Source: VBAU01 sp036005185
GTDB lineage: Bacteria > Bacteroidota > Bacteroidia > Chitinophagales > Chitinophagaceae
Assembly: GCA_036005185.1 (NCBI GenBank)
Contig: DASYQS010000008.1
Coordinates: 1-64,000, forward strand
Length of the DNA stretch: 64,000 bases
Reading direction: 5' to 3'
Below the pieces are notes generated by a model, which was not told the origin of the DNA, did not search any database, and worked only from the letters and a program-made list of their open reading frames with translations. Position numbers and translations under genes: made by a program. Below are positions 44,369-53,238 of this stretch, in pieces. The first letter of the stretch is position 1; each line of letters begins with the position of its first letter.

Positions 44369-46162
44369 ATGAGCACCGATATAAAAATTAAAACCGTGTT
44401 GAAAGGCGGTGAATGGCTGATAAAAGAATCTTCGCCATTCGACACATTTACACCTGAAGATTTTTCTGAAGAGCAGGCAATGATACGCGATATGTGCAAT
44501 CAATTTCTGAACACTGAAGTGATTCCTATTTTGGATCGTATCGATGCTCTCGAACAAGGCTTGATGAGATCATTAGTGCAAAAAGCCGGTGAGCAAGGAT
44601 TGTTGGCTGTTTCGTTTCCCGAAGAATACGGAGGGCTTGGAAAAGATTTTGTTACTTCGACTATTGTCAATGAATATCTCGGAGCCGGTCATTCTTTTTC
44701 TGTGGCCATAGCGGCACACACTGGGATAGGCACCTTACCTATTTTGTATTTTGGAACACCAGAGCAAAAACAAAAATATATCCCCAAGCTTATTACAGGC
44801 GAATGGGTTGGCGCCTACGGTTTAACAGAACCCAATAGCGGCAGTGATGCTTTAGGCGCAAAAACATCGGCTAAGCTGAGTGCTGATGGAAAATATTATT
44901 TGCTTAATGGGCAAAAATGCTGGATAACAAATGGAGGATTTGCCGATGTATATACAGTATTTGCAAAAGTGGATGGAGATAAATTCACAGGCTTTATTGT
45001 AGAAAGAGGAACGGAGGGATTTACTCAAGGACCCGAAGAACATAAAATGGGCATCAAGGGCTCATCCACTGTTCAATTATATTTTCAAGATTGCAAAGTG
45101 CTGGTAGAAAATGTACTGGGCGAAATTGGCAAAGGGCACAGGATTGCCTTTAATATTCTCAACATCGGTCGTTTAAAATTATGTGCGGCCGCAGTAGGTG
45201 GTGCGAGAAGAGCGGTCACCACTTCTGTACAATATGCTGTAACAAGGGAACAATTCAAGCAACCGATCGCAAATTTTGGAGCTATTAAACATAAACTGGC
45301 AGAGATGGCCATAAAAGTTTTTGTTGCAGAGAGTGCATTATATCGCACAGCTAACTGGATTGATGAAAAAGAAAAGGAGTTGGTTAACGCAGGCAAGCCC
45401 TTTAATGATGCTTTGCTTGGAGCAGCCGAAGAATATGCTATTGAATGTGCCGCGCTAAAAGTGTACGGCAGCGAGATTTTAGATTTTGTTGTTGATGAAG
45501 GCGTGCAGATCCACGGAGGCAATGGTTTTAGCGCTGAATATGAAATTTCAAGGGCTTATCGTGACAGTCGCATTAACAGGATATATGAAGGAACGAATGA
45601 GATCAATCGCTTATTGATCTTAGACATGACTCTTAAACGAGCTATGCAAGGAAGATTAAATTTAATGGGACCGGCCATGGAAGTTCAGAAGGAGTTAATG
45701 AGCATTCCTGATTTTGGTGAACAGGATGATGCTCCATTTGCAAAAGAAAAAAAATTAATAGCTAACCTAAAAAAAGCAATCCTCATGACAGCAGGTGCCG
45801 CCGTGCAAAAATTAATGATGAAAATTGAAGGCGAACAGGAAGTGCTCATGAACATTGCGGATATGGCTATTGAAGTTTTCAATGCCGAAAGTGTTTTGCT
45901 AAGGGTGATGAAAATTGTAGATAAACGGGGCGAGGAGAATAGCCAGCATTATGTTGATATTATGAGAACTTATTTATTTGATGCGGCTGACAAAGTGAAT
46001 AAAAGTGGAAAAGACGCTATTAATTCATTTGCCAATGGTGATGAGCAGAGAATGATCTTAATGGGATTGAAACGCTTTACAAAGACAGAACCATTTAATG
46101 CAAAAGAAGCCAGAAGAAGAATTGCGGATAAAATGATCGCGGAAAATAAATATTGTTATTAA
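44369..46162 (+). CDS. Acyl-CoA dehydrogenase family protein
   Basis: The 597-residue flavoprotein has the ACAD N-terminal helix domain, the middle beta domain (YGLTEPNSGSDALGAKTSA, KCWITNGGFADVYTVFAKV) and the C-terminal helical domain with QIHGGNGFSAEYEISRAYRDSR and IYEGTNEINRLLI, where Glu in YEGTNEI is the usual catalytic-base position. An additional 150-residue helical C-terminus follows, as in the long mitochondrial-VLCAD-like forms. It oxidises acyl-CoA esters with FAD. It lies 170 bases after the marR gene, with a CCTGCC hairpin between. Confidence 0.95.
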   Translation: MSTDIKIKTVLKGGEWLIKESSPFDTFTPEDFSEEQAMIRDMCNQFLNTEVIPILDRIDALEQGLMRSLVQKAGEQGLLAVSFPEEYGGLGKDFVTSTIVNEYLGAGHSFSVAIAAHTGIGTLPILYFGTPEQKQKYIPKLITGEWVGAYGLTEPNSGSDALGAKTSAKLSADGKYYLLNGQKCWITNGGFADVYTVFAKVDGDKFTGFIVERGTEGFTQGPEEHKMGIKGSSTVQLYFQDCKVLVENVLGEIGKGHRIAFNILNIGRLKLCAAAVGGARRAVTTSVQYAVTREQFKQPIANFGAIKHKLAEMAIKVFVAESALYRTANWIDEKEKELVNAGKPFNDALLGAAEEYAIECAALKVYGSEILDFVVDEGVQIHGGNGFSAEYEISRAYRDSRINRIYEGTNEINRLLILDMTLKRAMQGRLNLMGPAMEVQKELMSIPDFGEQDDAPFAKEKKLIANLKKAILMTAGAAVQKLMMKIEGEQEVLMNIADMAIEVFNAESVLLRVMKIVDKRGEENSQHYVDIMRTYLFDAADKVNKSGKDAINSFANGDEQRMILMGLKRFTKTEPFNAKEARRRIADKMIAENKYCY

Positions 46163-46164
46163 GA

Positions 46165-46908
46165 CTATTGCGTTCTTAAAAATGGATTGTCCTTATTAAA
46201 AGGATTTACTTTCTTTTCTCCGTAAAGTGAAGCTAATTCTTTACGTGTATTTCTTAACTCGCCAAGCTTTTTTATTCTTTTATTTTCAATGATAATGCCA
46301 GCCGACATTAAAATGGTGGATAAAATAGTAACCAAATAATATACCAGTTGAGCGTCCTCTCTATATTGCTTATTCTTTATCAGGTAATAAAAAATATATA
46401 CAAGGCTAAAAATGGTATAAGACAATAAAATCGCAGACGTCATCACAGCCTTACCCAGACTTTTTTGATTGGTAATAGCTAAACGAACATTTCGCAGAAA
46501 AAATAAAAAGCTAAGCGCAATAATAATCGCAATATCAGGTCCTAATATTATTTTGACCGTTTTTATGGTAAATCCAAAAATTGCCAAAATGATTACTTCA
46601 AACCCAATGAAAGTAAACATAGCGATCCTAATGCGCTTGGTCATTGCTGCCGAGGTGCTGAAAAAAATAAGGAACAACAACATCAATGGAGCATCTAATA
46701 AATTATTACTTATTCCAATAGGGCGTGAAAACCATAGTGGAGCATTTATTGCATTTTGAGTAATGAGATTATAAACACCAGCAATCAAATAATATACAGA
46801 TAGCGCTAAAAAACTTCTGTGATTAAATAATTTGAAGACAAGAATAAGAATTGTCGGCGCAAACAAAGCAATCGCTGATGCTATCCCCAATATAGAGTAC
46901 AGGCTCAT
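46165..46908 (-). CDS. Seven-helix membrane protein of unknown function
   Basis: The 247-residue protein has about seven hydrophobic helices (from SILGIASAIALFAPTILILV to YLVTILSTILMSAGIIIE) and a cytoplasmic, charged C-terminal tail of about 45 residues (KRIKKLGELRNTRKELASLYG). The layout is like the 7TM sensor domains of Bacteroidota two-component systems, but no kinase follows. I do not recognise the family. It converges on the acyl-CoA dehydrogenase gene with only two bases between. Confidence 0.55.
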   Translation of the reverse strand: MSLYSILGIASAIALFAPTILILVFKLFNHRSFLALSVYYLIAGVYNLITQNAINAPLWFSRPIGISNNLLDAPLMLLFLIFFSTSAAMTKRIRIAMFTFIGFEVIILAIFGFTIKTVKIILGPDIAIIIALSFLFFLRNVRLAITNQKSLGKAVMTSAILLSYTIFSLVYIFYYLIKNKQYREDAQLVYYLVTILSTILMSAGIIIENKRIKKLGELRNTRKELASLYGEKKVNPFNKDNPFLRTQ

Positions 46909-47171
46909 ATTCTTAATTTTACTTAGGATAAGGAATTACCACTAAAGGTATCTATCAGGTTATAACGCCACTGAAAAATGGCATAGTGTACCATTAAATA
47001 GCTTTCTGATTAAATTCAGTAAAAGCTCAATGAGCTTAGGTAAATCTACGGTCTGCCTGTTCAAGTGTTTTTATGTTAAGAGATAAGAGGCAATTAGATA
47101 GTAAGGCATTTAGCTATGCTGACATAATAACCTTAAATAGAAAAATGATAAACGAATAGTATCTTTCAAAC

Positions 47172-48329
47172 ATGAAGAATTCAATTTGGGGCTTTATTAT
47201 GCTTATCTCTATAAACGGAATGGCTCAGAGATCGCTTTTAATTGGTAAAACAATTGGCCTCACACCCTTTCTTGAATATGGCTTGGGTGACGATAGATTG
47301 GGTGGAGCAAAGATGACCTACTTGGATAGCAATATTGTGATGAAAGTGGTGGATAGCGTGAAGGATGATTATAAAGTGCAGTTGTCAACTTACCATTATG
47401 CATGGCTGGCCAAAACAAGTTTTCAGAAAGATACTGCCGTTCATCTTCAACCATATTATTTAACCAATAGCTGGAAAGTATATGGCGATGATAAATGTGA
47501 TTATGTGACTGTGACATTGGATCAACGTGTGCCTTACCGCAGCATTCAGGAAATAAATCCTTCAAAAATTGTTGTTGATATTTTTGGCGTTAACAGCAAT
47601 ACCAACTGGATCACTCAGCTTTCCACAACCAAAGAAATTAAAAATGCTTATTACGAGCAAATAGAAGATGATGTGTTTCGTGTGATTATTGAACTAAAAC
47701 ATCAGCAACACTGGGGTTATTTTATTTATTACGATAATAATTCTCTTGTTATTCGTGTAAAAAGACAGCCGGTAAAACTTACTATGCAGAATTTATTTGT
47801 AGGGATAGATGCAGGGCATGGAGGAAGCAATACCGGTGCAACAGGTGTTACTTCAAACATTCTTGAAAAAGATTACACACTAAAGATTGCAAAAGAGGTT
47901 CAGAAATATTTTACTGCTAAGAAAGTAAAAACATTTATGACAAGAGTTGGCGATACGGATTTGACGATGATAGATCGAACGCTGATGCTGAGAGAACAGG
48001 ATCCCCATATTTTGATCAGCATTCATTTAAATTCTTCAGGAAAAGATACCGTAAAAGGAGTGAGCACATATTATCGATACATTGGCTTTAGGCCGCTATC
48101 ACAAGCTATATTAAAAAGAATGCTCGAATTAAAGCTGAATGAATTCGGAAATGTAGTGGCCTTTAATTTTTCACTGAGCGGGCCAACGGAATACCCAAAC
48201 TGCTTGGTTGAAGTTGCTTTTTTAAGTAATAAGGATGATGAAAAAAGAATTCTCAATCCAAAATTTCACAAACAGGTGGCGCAGAAAATTTATCTGGGCG
48301 TCGATGATTGGTTGAAGAGTTTGAAATAA
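47172..48329 (+). CDS. N-acetylmuramoyl-L-alanine amidase with AMIN domain
   Basis: The 385-residue protein has an export signal (GFIMLISINGMAQ), an AMIN-like domain (VTLDQRVPYRSIQEINPSKIV), and an amidase_3 domain: GIDAGHGGSNTGATG (zinc His), EKDYTLKIAKEVQKYF, ISIHLNSS (second His) and VEVAFLSNKDDEKRI (catalytic Glu). It cuts the amide between N-acetylmuramic acid and L-Ala in peptidoglycan during cell division or turnover. Its partners are not adjacent. The gene ends one base before pgl on the other strand. Confidence 0.93.
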   Translation: MKNSIWGFIMLISINGMAQRSLLIGKTIGLTPFLEYGLGDDRLGGAKMTYLDSNIVMKVVDSVKDDYKVQLSTYHYAWLAKTSFQKDTAVHLQPYYLTNSWKVYGDDKCDYVTVTLDQRVPYRSIQEINPSKIVVDIFGVNSNTNWITQLSTTKEIKNAYYEQIEDDVFRVIIELKHQQHWGYFIYYDNNSLVIRVKRQPVKLTMQNLFVGIDAGHGGSNTGATGVTSNILEKDYTLKIAKEVQKYFTAKKVKTFMTRVGDTDLTMIDRTLMLREQDPHILISIHLNSSGKDTVKGVSTYYRYIGFRPLSQAILKRMLELKLNEFGNVVAFNFSLSGPTEYPNCLVEVAFLSNKDDEKRILNPKFHKQVAQKIYLGVDDWLKSLK

Positions 48330-48330
48330 A

Positions 48331-49128
48331 TTATTTGTTGATTCTCATTGCCGCCGCCTCATCCATAAACCAATACAATTCTTCGGTTACCGGTTTTATG
48401 ACTTGTGCTGGATATAGATCGGGAGTGTAATCATTTAAAAGAACATGCGACACTGCATCAGCTTTATCTTGACCGCTTACTAAAAATGCAATTCTGTTTG
48501 AAAGATTAACAACAGGAGCCGTTAAGGTAATTCGTTGCATATTCACCTCTTTTACAAAAACAGCTTTTACCCAATCGTTTTTTTCATGAATAATCTGCTC
48601 CCCGGGAAATAAAGAAAGTGTGTGGGCATTGTCTCCGAGACCGAGGAGAACGAGATCGAATGTGGTGAGTTGTGAATGGTGAATGGTGAATGGTGAGCTA
48701 GGAGTAGATTCATAGTTTATAGCTTGCAACTCAAAGCTTGCAGCTTCAGGAAAATAATTTTTCAATATGTTTTCATATTCTTTAGCTGATGATTCCGGAT
48801 CAATGTCTGTCCTCATAACATGAATTTGTGACTTGGGAACAGTCACATGATTTAGCAATTCATCAAAAGCCATTTTTGCATTGTTCCTTTCATCGTCAAA
48901 TGGCACATATCGTTCATCGCCCCAGAATACATGAAACTTTTGCCAGTTAATTTTATTTTTGAATTCATCCGTTGCCAGCAGCTGGTAAAGTTTTTTTGGA
49001 GTGTTGCCGCCAGATAAAGCAATCGTGAAACGATCTTGTTTTTGAAGAACCTCATGAATATAACCAACCATCCATTCTGCAACTCGCCAGTTTAATTCTT
49101 CAATATTTTTTGTAATGATCAATTGCAT
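48331..49128 (-). CDS. pgl: 6-Phosphogluconolactonase with in-frame repeat insertion
   Basis: The 265-residue protein follows the Pgl/glucosamine-6-P isomerase fold: RFTIALSGGNTPKKLYQLL, KFHVFWGDERYVPFDDERNN and LVLLGLGDNAHTLSLFPG. It hydrolyses 6-phosphogluconolactone, second step of the oxidative pentose phosphate pathway, and is third in the operon after gnd and zwf. Residues about 131-156 (with STPSSPFTIHHSQLTT) are not part of the family pattern and are encoded by a filler repeat made of GAATGGT units. The insertion lies in a surface loop ahead of the active-site strand, so function may persist. Confidence 0.93.
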   Translation of the reverse strand: MQLIITKNIEELNWRVAEWMVGYIHEVLQKQDRFTIALSGGNTPKKLYQLLATDEFKNKINWQKFHVFWGDERYVPFDDERNNAKMAFDELLNHVTVPKSQIHVMRTDIDPESSAKEYENILKNYFPEAASFELQAINYESTPSSPFTIHHSQLTTFDLVLLGLGDNAHTLSLFPGEQIIHEKNDWVKAVFVKEVNMQRITLTAPVVNLSNRIAFLVSGQDKADAVSHVLLNDYTPDLYPAQVIKPVTEELYWFMDEAAAMRINK

Positions 49129-49220
49129 GCTGAATAGAATTACATAAGCATAAGAATGCGACGCCTGCCTGCCGGCTACGATAGTTAAATAGAGTTACAG
49201 CAACTCGCAACAAAAATATC

Positions 49221-50732
49221 TCATCCATTTTTAGTTGGCAGCATTACCCAATGATGTCCATATTTTGCCACCAACGCTTCTGCATCTTCTGGTCCCCAAC
49301 TACCAGGAGCATAGTTTGGAAAATCAATCGGCTTGCGATGCTGCCAAGCTTCCATAATGGGAGTAATAACCCTCCACGCTGACTCTACTTGGTCAGCCCG
49401 CATAAACAAAGTTGGATTGCCCTCCATCACATCCTCCAGCAAAGTTTCGTAGGCTTCCGGCTCTTCTTCTTGGTAAGCCTCCGAATAATTAAATACCATA
49501 TCAACAGGACTCAGGATCATGCTAGGCCCCGGTCGTTTTGCCTGAAAGCGGAGGCGAATATCCATATCGGGCTGAATGCTGATGGTTAGCCGGTTGGGGC
49601 GCCATGTGTCTGCAGCCTCTTCTGGAAAAGCGTAATGGGGAGCTGGTTTAAATTCAATAGTGATGAGCGTTGTTTTATGATGTAAATATTTTCCCGTGCG
49701 AACATAGAAAGGCACATTTTGCCAGCGCCAGTTATCAATAAAAAATTTTACTGCAGCAAAAGTTTCAACCGGTGAATTTTTGCTCACATTTTTTTCCTGG
49801 CGGTAGCCTTTCACTTGTTGCCCTTTCATCCAACCGCTCGAATATTGTCCCCGAACTGCATGCGCATGTACATCTTCAGGACTAAATTTTCGTATCGCAT
49901 TCAGCACATCTACTTTTTTATTCCTTATTTCATTAGCGTCAAAAGAGACCGGAGCTTCCATGGCGATCATGCATAGCAATTGCAGAATATGGTTTTGCAC
50001 CATATCTCTTAGTGCCCCGGCTTGTTCGTAGTAATCGCCCCTGTCTTCCACTCCAACAGTTTCGGCGGCTGTGATCTGAACATGATCGATATAGTTACTG
50101 TTCCAAATGGGCTCAAATAAGGCATTGGCAAACCGGAGGGCTAAAATATTCTGCACCGTCTCTTTACCCAGGTAATGATCAATACGATAGATTTGATCTT
50201 CCTCAAACATGCTTCCAAGCAATTGATTAAGCTCCTTGGCGCTTTCCAAATCATGACCAAACGGTTTTTCAAAAACTATTCTTGTGCATTTTGGATCGTC
50301 GCAAAGCTTTTGATTGAATAATTTTTTCGCAATATCAGGAGCCAGTTGCGGAGCAACAGCTAAATAATAGATCACAATCGGATGCTGCCGCCACTCTTTA
50401 CTTTTTTCACTGATCCAATTACCGATCTGTTGAAAAGAAGCCTCATCTTTTACATCCACTTCCAAATAGAAAACTTTTTGAGAAAAATCTTTCCAAGCTT
50501 CATCAATACCATCTTTGCGCCGGGAAAATTCCTTTACTCCTTCCAACAAATGATCGCGATATTTTTCAATGCTATAGCTAGTGCGCCCGATGCCTGCAAC
50601 CAAAAAATCATCAGGTAAATAATCGTCGATAAAAAGATTAAATAAAGCGGGCATCAGCTTGCGACTAGTAAGATCACCGCTACCACCAAAGATGACCATG
50701 ATTACGGGAGGAAGTTTTTTTTGTCCTTTCAT
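49221..50732 (-). CDS. zwf: Glucose-6-phosphate 1-dehydrogenase
   Basis: ATG 50732 gives 503 residues, as in the family; an upstream ATG at 50804 would add residues encoded by a dispersed CTCACTCCTTTGGAGAGG repeat and is rejected. Motifs: MVIFGGSGDLTSRKLMPALF (NADP), FEKPFGHDL, and RIDHYLGKETVQNIL with the catalytic His. The enzyme makes 6-phosphogluconolactone and NADPH. It lies between gnd and pgl, all transcribed in the same direction. Confidence 0.97.
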   Translation of the reverse strand: MKGQKKLPPVIMVIFGGSGDLTSRKLMPALFNLFIDDYLPDDFLVAGIGRTSYSIEKYRDHLLEGVKEFSRRKDGIDEAWKDFSQKVFYLEVDVKDEASFQQIGNWISEKSKEWRQHPIVIYYLAVAPQLAPDIAKKLFNQKLCDDPKCTRIVFEKPFGHDLESAKELNQLLGSMFEEDQIYRIDHYLGKETVQNILALRFANALFEPIWNSNYIDHVQITAAETVGVEDRGDYYEQAGALRDMVQNHILQLLCMIAMEAPVSFDANEIRNKKVDVLNAIRKFSPEDVHAHAVRGQYSSGWMKGQQVKGYRQEKNVSKNSPVETFAAVKFFIDNWRWQNVPFYVRTGKYLHHKTTLITIEFKPAPHYAFPEEAADTWRPNRLTISIQPDMDIRLRFQAKRPGPSMILSPVDMVFNYSEAYQEEEPEAYETLLEDVMEGNPTLFMRADQVESAWRVITPIMEAWQHRKPIDFPNYAPGSWGPEDAEALVAKYGHHWVMLPTKNG

Positions 50733-50851
50733 GAATTTGTAAATTTTGGCCCAACCCTCCAATCCCTCTCCAAAGGAGTGAGAGGACTGTATATTTCTTT
50801 TCAAATTTTGTAATTAAGCATTTCAGCTGTTGTTGACTATCCACTCACCAT

Positions 50852-52327
50852 TCACAATTGACGATTCACTACGGTTTGTGCTCCGGGATCTTCTTTTTTA
50901 GCATGCTCCGGCAATGGCTGCCACTCATTATGAAACAATCCAGGTTTGTCGATACGCTGGTACATGTGCGCCCCAAAATAATCTCGCTGCGCTTGTATCA
51001 GGTTTGTGGGCAATTGACTGCTACAATAAGCGTCAAAATAAGAAAGCGCAGATGCAAAGCCTGCAACCGGAATCTTCATAGCTATTATCTGTTTAATTAC
51101 TGTTCTTAATTTTTTTTCTTTGCTTTTTATTAGTCTTGCAATTTTTTTGTTCAATAAAATATTCGACAGGTCAGGATTTTTTTTATACGCAGCATAAAAA
51201 CCATCTAATAAAGCGGAACGAATAATGCAACCACCTCTCCAGATTTTTATTACATCAGGTAAAGGAATATTCATGTCCAGCTCGGATGAGGCCTTGTGCA
51301 GTAAGGCGAAACCTTGTGCGTAACAAATGATGGTGGCAAAATATAAAGCATCATGCAGTTGTAAAATAAATTTTTCTTTATCAGTAACTGATTTTCCAGT
51401 GACGGGGCTATATAATTCCGCTGCAATGATACGTTCATCTTTATACACCGAAATATCTCTTGCGGCTACAGCAGCATCAATGGTAGGGATTGGCATAGAC
51501 AGGTCCATTGCATTTTGCGATGTCCATTTTCCTGTTCCTTTTGCACCGGCTTTGTCGAGAATAATATCCACCATGCTTTTGCCAGTATCCGCATCCTTGC
51601 GAGTGAAAATGTCTGCAGTGATCTCCAGCAAAAAAGATTTCATCTCACCCTCATTCCATTTTTTGAAAATTTCATGAAGCTCTTCATTTTCTAATCCTGC
51701 TCCTCTTTTTAAAATATCATACGCTTCACTAATCAGCTGCATGATGGCATATTCAATTCCATTATGAACCATTTTTACATAATGGCCTGCAGCCCATTTG
51801 CCCATGTAAGCAACACAGGGTTCACCATTCACTTTTGCCGATACAGCTTCTAATATTGGCTTCACTTGTTGCCAGGCTGTTTCATCACCACCGGGCATAA
51901 TACTAGGGCCAGTTCTCGCGCCCATTTCGCCACCGGAAATTCCGATACCCATAAAATGAATTCCTTTTTCCTGCAAGAAATTAATTCTTCTCAACGTGTC
52001 GGTAAAATGAGAATTTCCTCCATCAATGATTATATCGTCTTTTTCCAATAACGGAAGCAGGTTAGTGATTACATCATCAACAGGCTTGCCGGCTGGCACA
52101 AGCATCATCAACTTCCTTGGTTTCTTCAATTGTTGTGTCATGGACGATAGCTCAAAAACTCCTTTAACAATTGTGTCAAGGTTTGCTGATGCTTCAAATT
52201 CTTCCGCTTTTTTACGATTAATGTCAAAGCCTATTACGGCAAAATGATTATCGGCCATGTTAAGCAAAAGATTACAGCCCATAGTACCAAGGCCAATCAT
52301 GCCAAAATCATATAAAGTGGAGCTCAT
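50852..52327 (-). CDS. gnd: 6-Phosphogluconate dehydrogenase (decarboxylating)
   Basis: ATG 52327 gives 491 residues; the earlier ATG at 52378 is not supported. The N-terminus carries the Rossmann motif FGMIGLGTMGCNLLLNMADN, and later GISGGEMGARTGPSIMPGG, the substrate helix HNGIEYAIMQLISEAYDIL, and the end RDYFGAHMYQRIDKPG. It converts 6-phosphogluconate to ribulose 5-phosphate with NADP+ or NAD+. The last residues (VVNRQL) and stop come from filler DNA of the CATTCAC type. First gene of the gnd, zwf, pgl operon. Confidence 0.96.
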   Translation of the reverse strand: MSSTLYDFGMIGLGTMGCNLLLNMADNHFAVIGFDINRKKAEEFEASANLDTIVKGVFELSSMTQQLKKPRKLMMLVPAGKPVDDVITNLLPLLEKDDIIIDGGNSHFTDTLRRINFLQEKGIHFMGIGISGGEMGARTGPSIMPGGDETAWQQVKPILEAVSAKVNGEPCVAYMGKWAAGHYVKMVHNGIEYAIMQLISEAYDILKRGAGLENEELHEIFKKWNEGEMKSFLLEITADIFTRKDADTGKSMVDIILDKAGAKGTGKWTSQNAMDLSMPIPTIDAAVAARDISVYKDERIIAAELYSPVTGKSVTDKEKFILQLHDALYFATIICYAQGFALLHKASSELDMNIPLPDVIKIWRGGCIIRSALLDGFYAAYKKNPDLSNILLNKKIARLIKSKEKKLRTVIKQIIAMKIPVAGFASALSYFDAYCSSQLPTNLIQAQRDYFGAHMYQRIDKPGLFHNEWQPLPEHAKKEDPGAQTVVNRQL

Positions 52328-52497
52328 GAGAAAGGAATTGATACTGTAATTTATTGCAAACAATTTTAATAAGCTCACTTGAGAAATAATCGTTGAGAAA
52401 CTTCCCCAATATTTAAACCTTCATACAGGTTAGCTCTTTAAATTCAAATGATAAGACGGTGGCATGGTTTTTAAGTCACATAAGTAAAATCAACGTT

Positions 52498-52731
52498 ATG
52501 AAATATTATCTTACCTCAACTCGCCAATTTTTTCAAAAACTAATATTATTCTTTATTGCTTTTGTAATGACATTTGCGGGGTTTGCTCAGGATAAGCAAG
52601 TTGATGTAAATATTAATGTAAAGAAAGACAATTTTTGGGGTCAGCCTTGGGTATGGGTAGTTGGAGCCGCCGTTTTCATACTATTATTGGTAGCTATATT
52701 AAGGGGCAGTGGAAACAGAAGAAATGTTTAA
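52498..52731 (+). CDS. Small exported single-pass membrane protein
   Basis: ATG 52498 gives 77 residues: signal peptide (LILFFIAFVMTFAGFAQ), short polar stretch (DKQVDVNINVKKDNFWG) and a C-terminal helix (PWVWVVGAAVFILLLVAIL). This is a common Bacteroidota type, often annotated as hypothetical; WGQPWVWVVG is a recurrent pattern. Function unknown. Followed directly by a strong terminator. Confidence 0.7.
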   Translation: MKYYLTSTRQFFQKLILFFIAFVMTFAGFAQDKQVDVNINVKKDNFWGQPWVWVVGAAVFILLLVAILRGSGNRRNV

Positions 52732-52743
52732 GCAGCGGGTGTG

Positions 52744-52777
52744 AAAAGCTTCACTCAGGCCGAGTGAAGCTTTTTTT
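52744..52777. terminator. Strong bidirectional terminator
   Basis: AAAAGCTTCACTC (52744-52756) and GAGTGAAGCTTTT (52762-52774) form a perfect 13-bp stem around AGGCC, with T-runs on the plus strand (and A-run on the other side). It separates the small membrane protein gene from the facing cytochrome gene. Confidence 0.9.
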
Positions 52778-52784
52778 ATTGAGT

Positions 52785-53210
52785 TTATTGTTTAGGCTTC
52801 TCTCCCTCCTCTTCTTCTATTTCAGGGTGCGCCTGCCCATGATGGCAAGTCATACAGCGTATTTCCAATACTGCATTTTCCTCCCCATATTTTGTTTTTC
52901 CTTTAAAAAAATTCTTGTTGATCTTATTACTCATTGTGATCATTTTGCGGGCAACGCTTTTTTCAGGTTTTTGATCGCTTGCCATGTCCCATGTAGAATC
53001 GGTTGCTGATTGCACGTGGCAAAAATTACATTCAACTCCTAAAGCTTTGGAAAATTCTTCCATTACCTTATCTATTGTTTGTTCAGAAATATTTTTTGGA
53101 AGCACTTTCAGATTTTTAAATTTATCTTCTGGTGGATTAATGGCAGCAATACCGACCACTACAAAAATAATTGCACAGGCAATTGTTATAATCTTTTTAT
53201 TGTATTTCAT
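52785..53210 (-). CDS. Dihaem c-type cytochrome, photosynthetic-reaction-centre-cytochrome-like
   Basis: The 141-residue protein has an uncleaved or cleaved N-terminal helix (IITIACAIIFVVVGIAA), then the haem sites CNFCH (in GVECNFCHVQSATD) and CMTCHHGQ (in LEIRCMTCHHGQAHPE). It resembles the PF02276 (CytoC_RC)-type fragments of Bacteroidota, which are not photosynthetic. A role in periplasmic electron transfer is likely. The acidic C-terminus (EIEEEEGEKPK) is odd for such a short protein. Confidence 0.85.
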   Translation of the reverse strand: MKYNKKIITIACAIIFVVVGIAAINPPEDKFKNLKVLPKNISEQTIDKVMEEFSKALGVECNFCHVQSATDSTWDMASDQKPEKSVARKMITMSNKINKNFFKGKTKYGEENAVLEIRCMTCHHGQAHPEIEEEEGEKPKQ

Positions 53211-53238
53211 CTTGATCGTTTTAAATGTAATTTAATTC

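Noticed and set aside
45085..45522. Minus-strand frame of 145 codons within the acyl-CoA dehydrogenase gene
   Set aside because: Shadow frame; the plus-strand gene is well conserved here.
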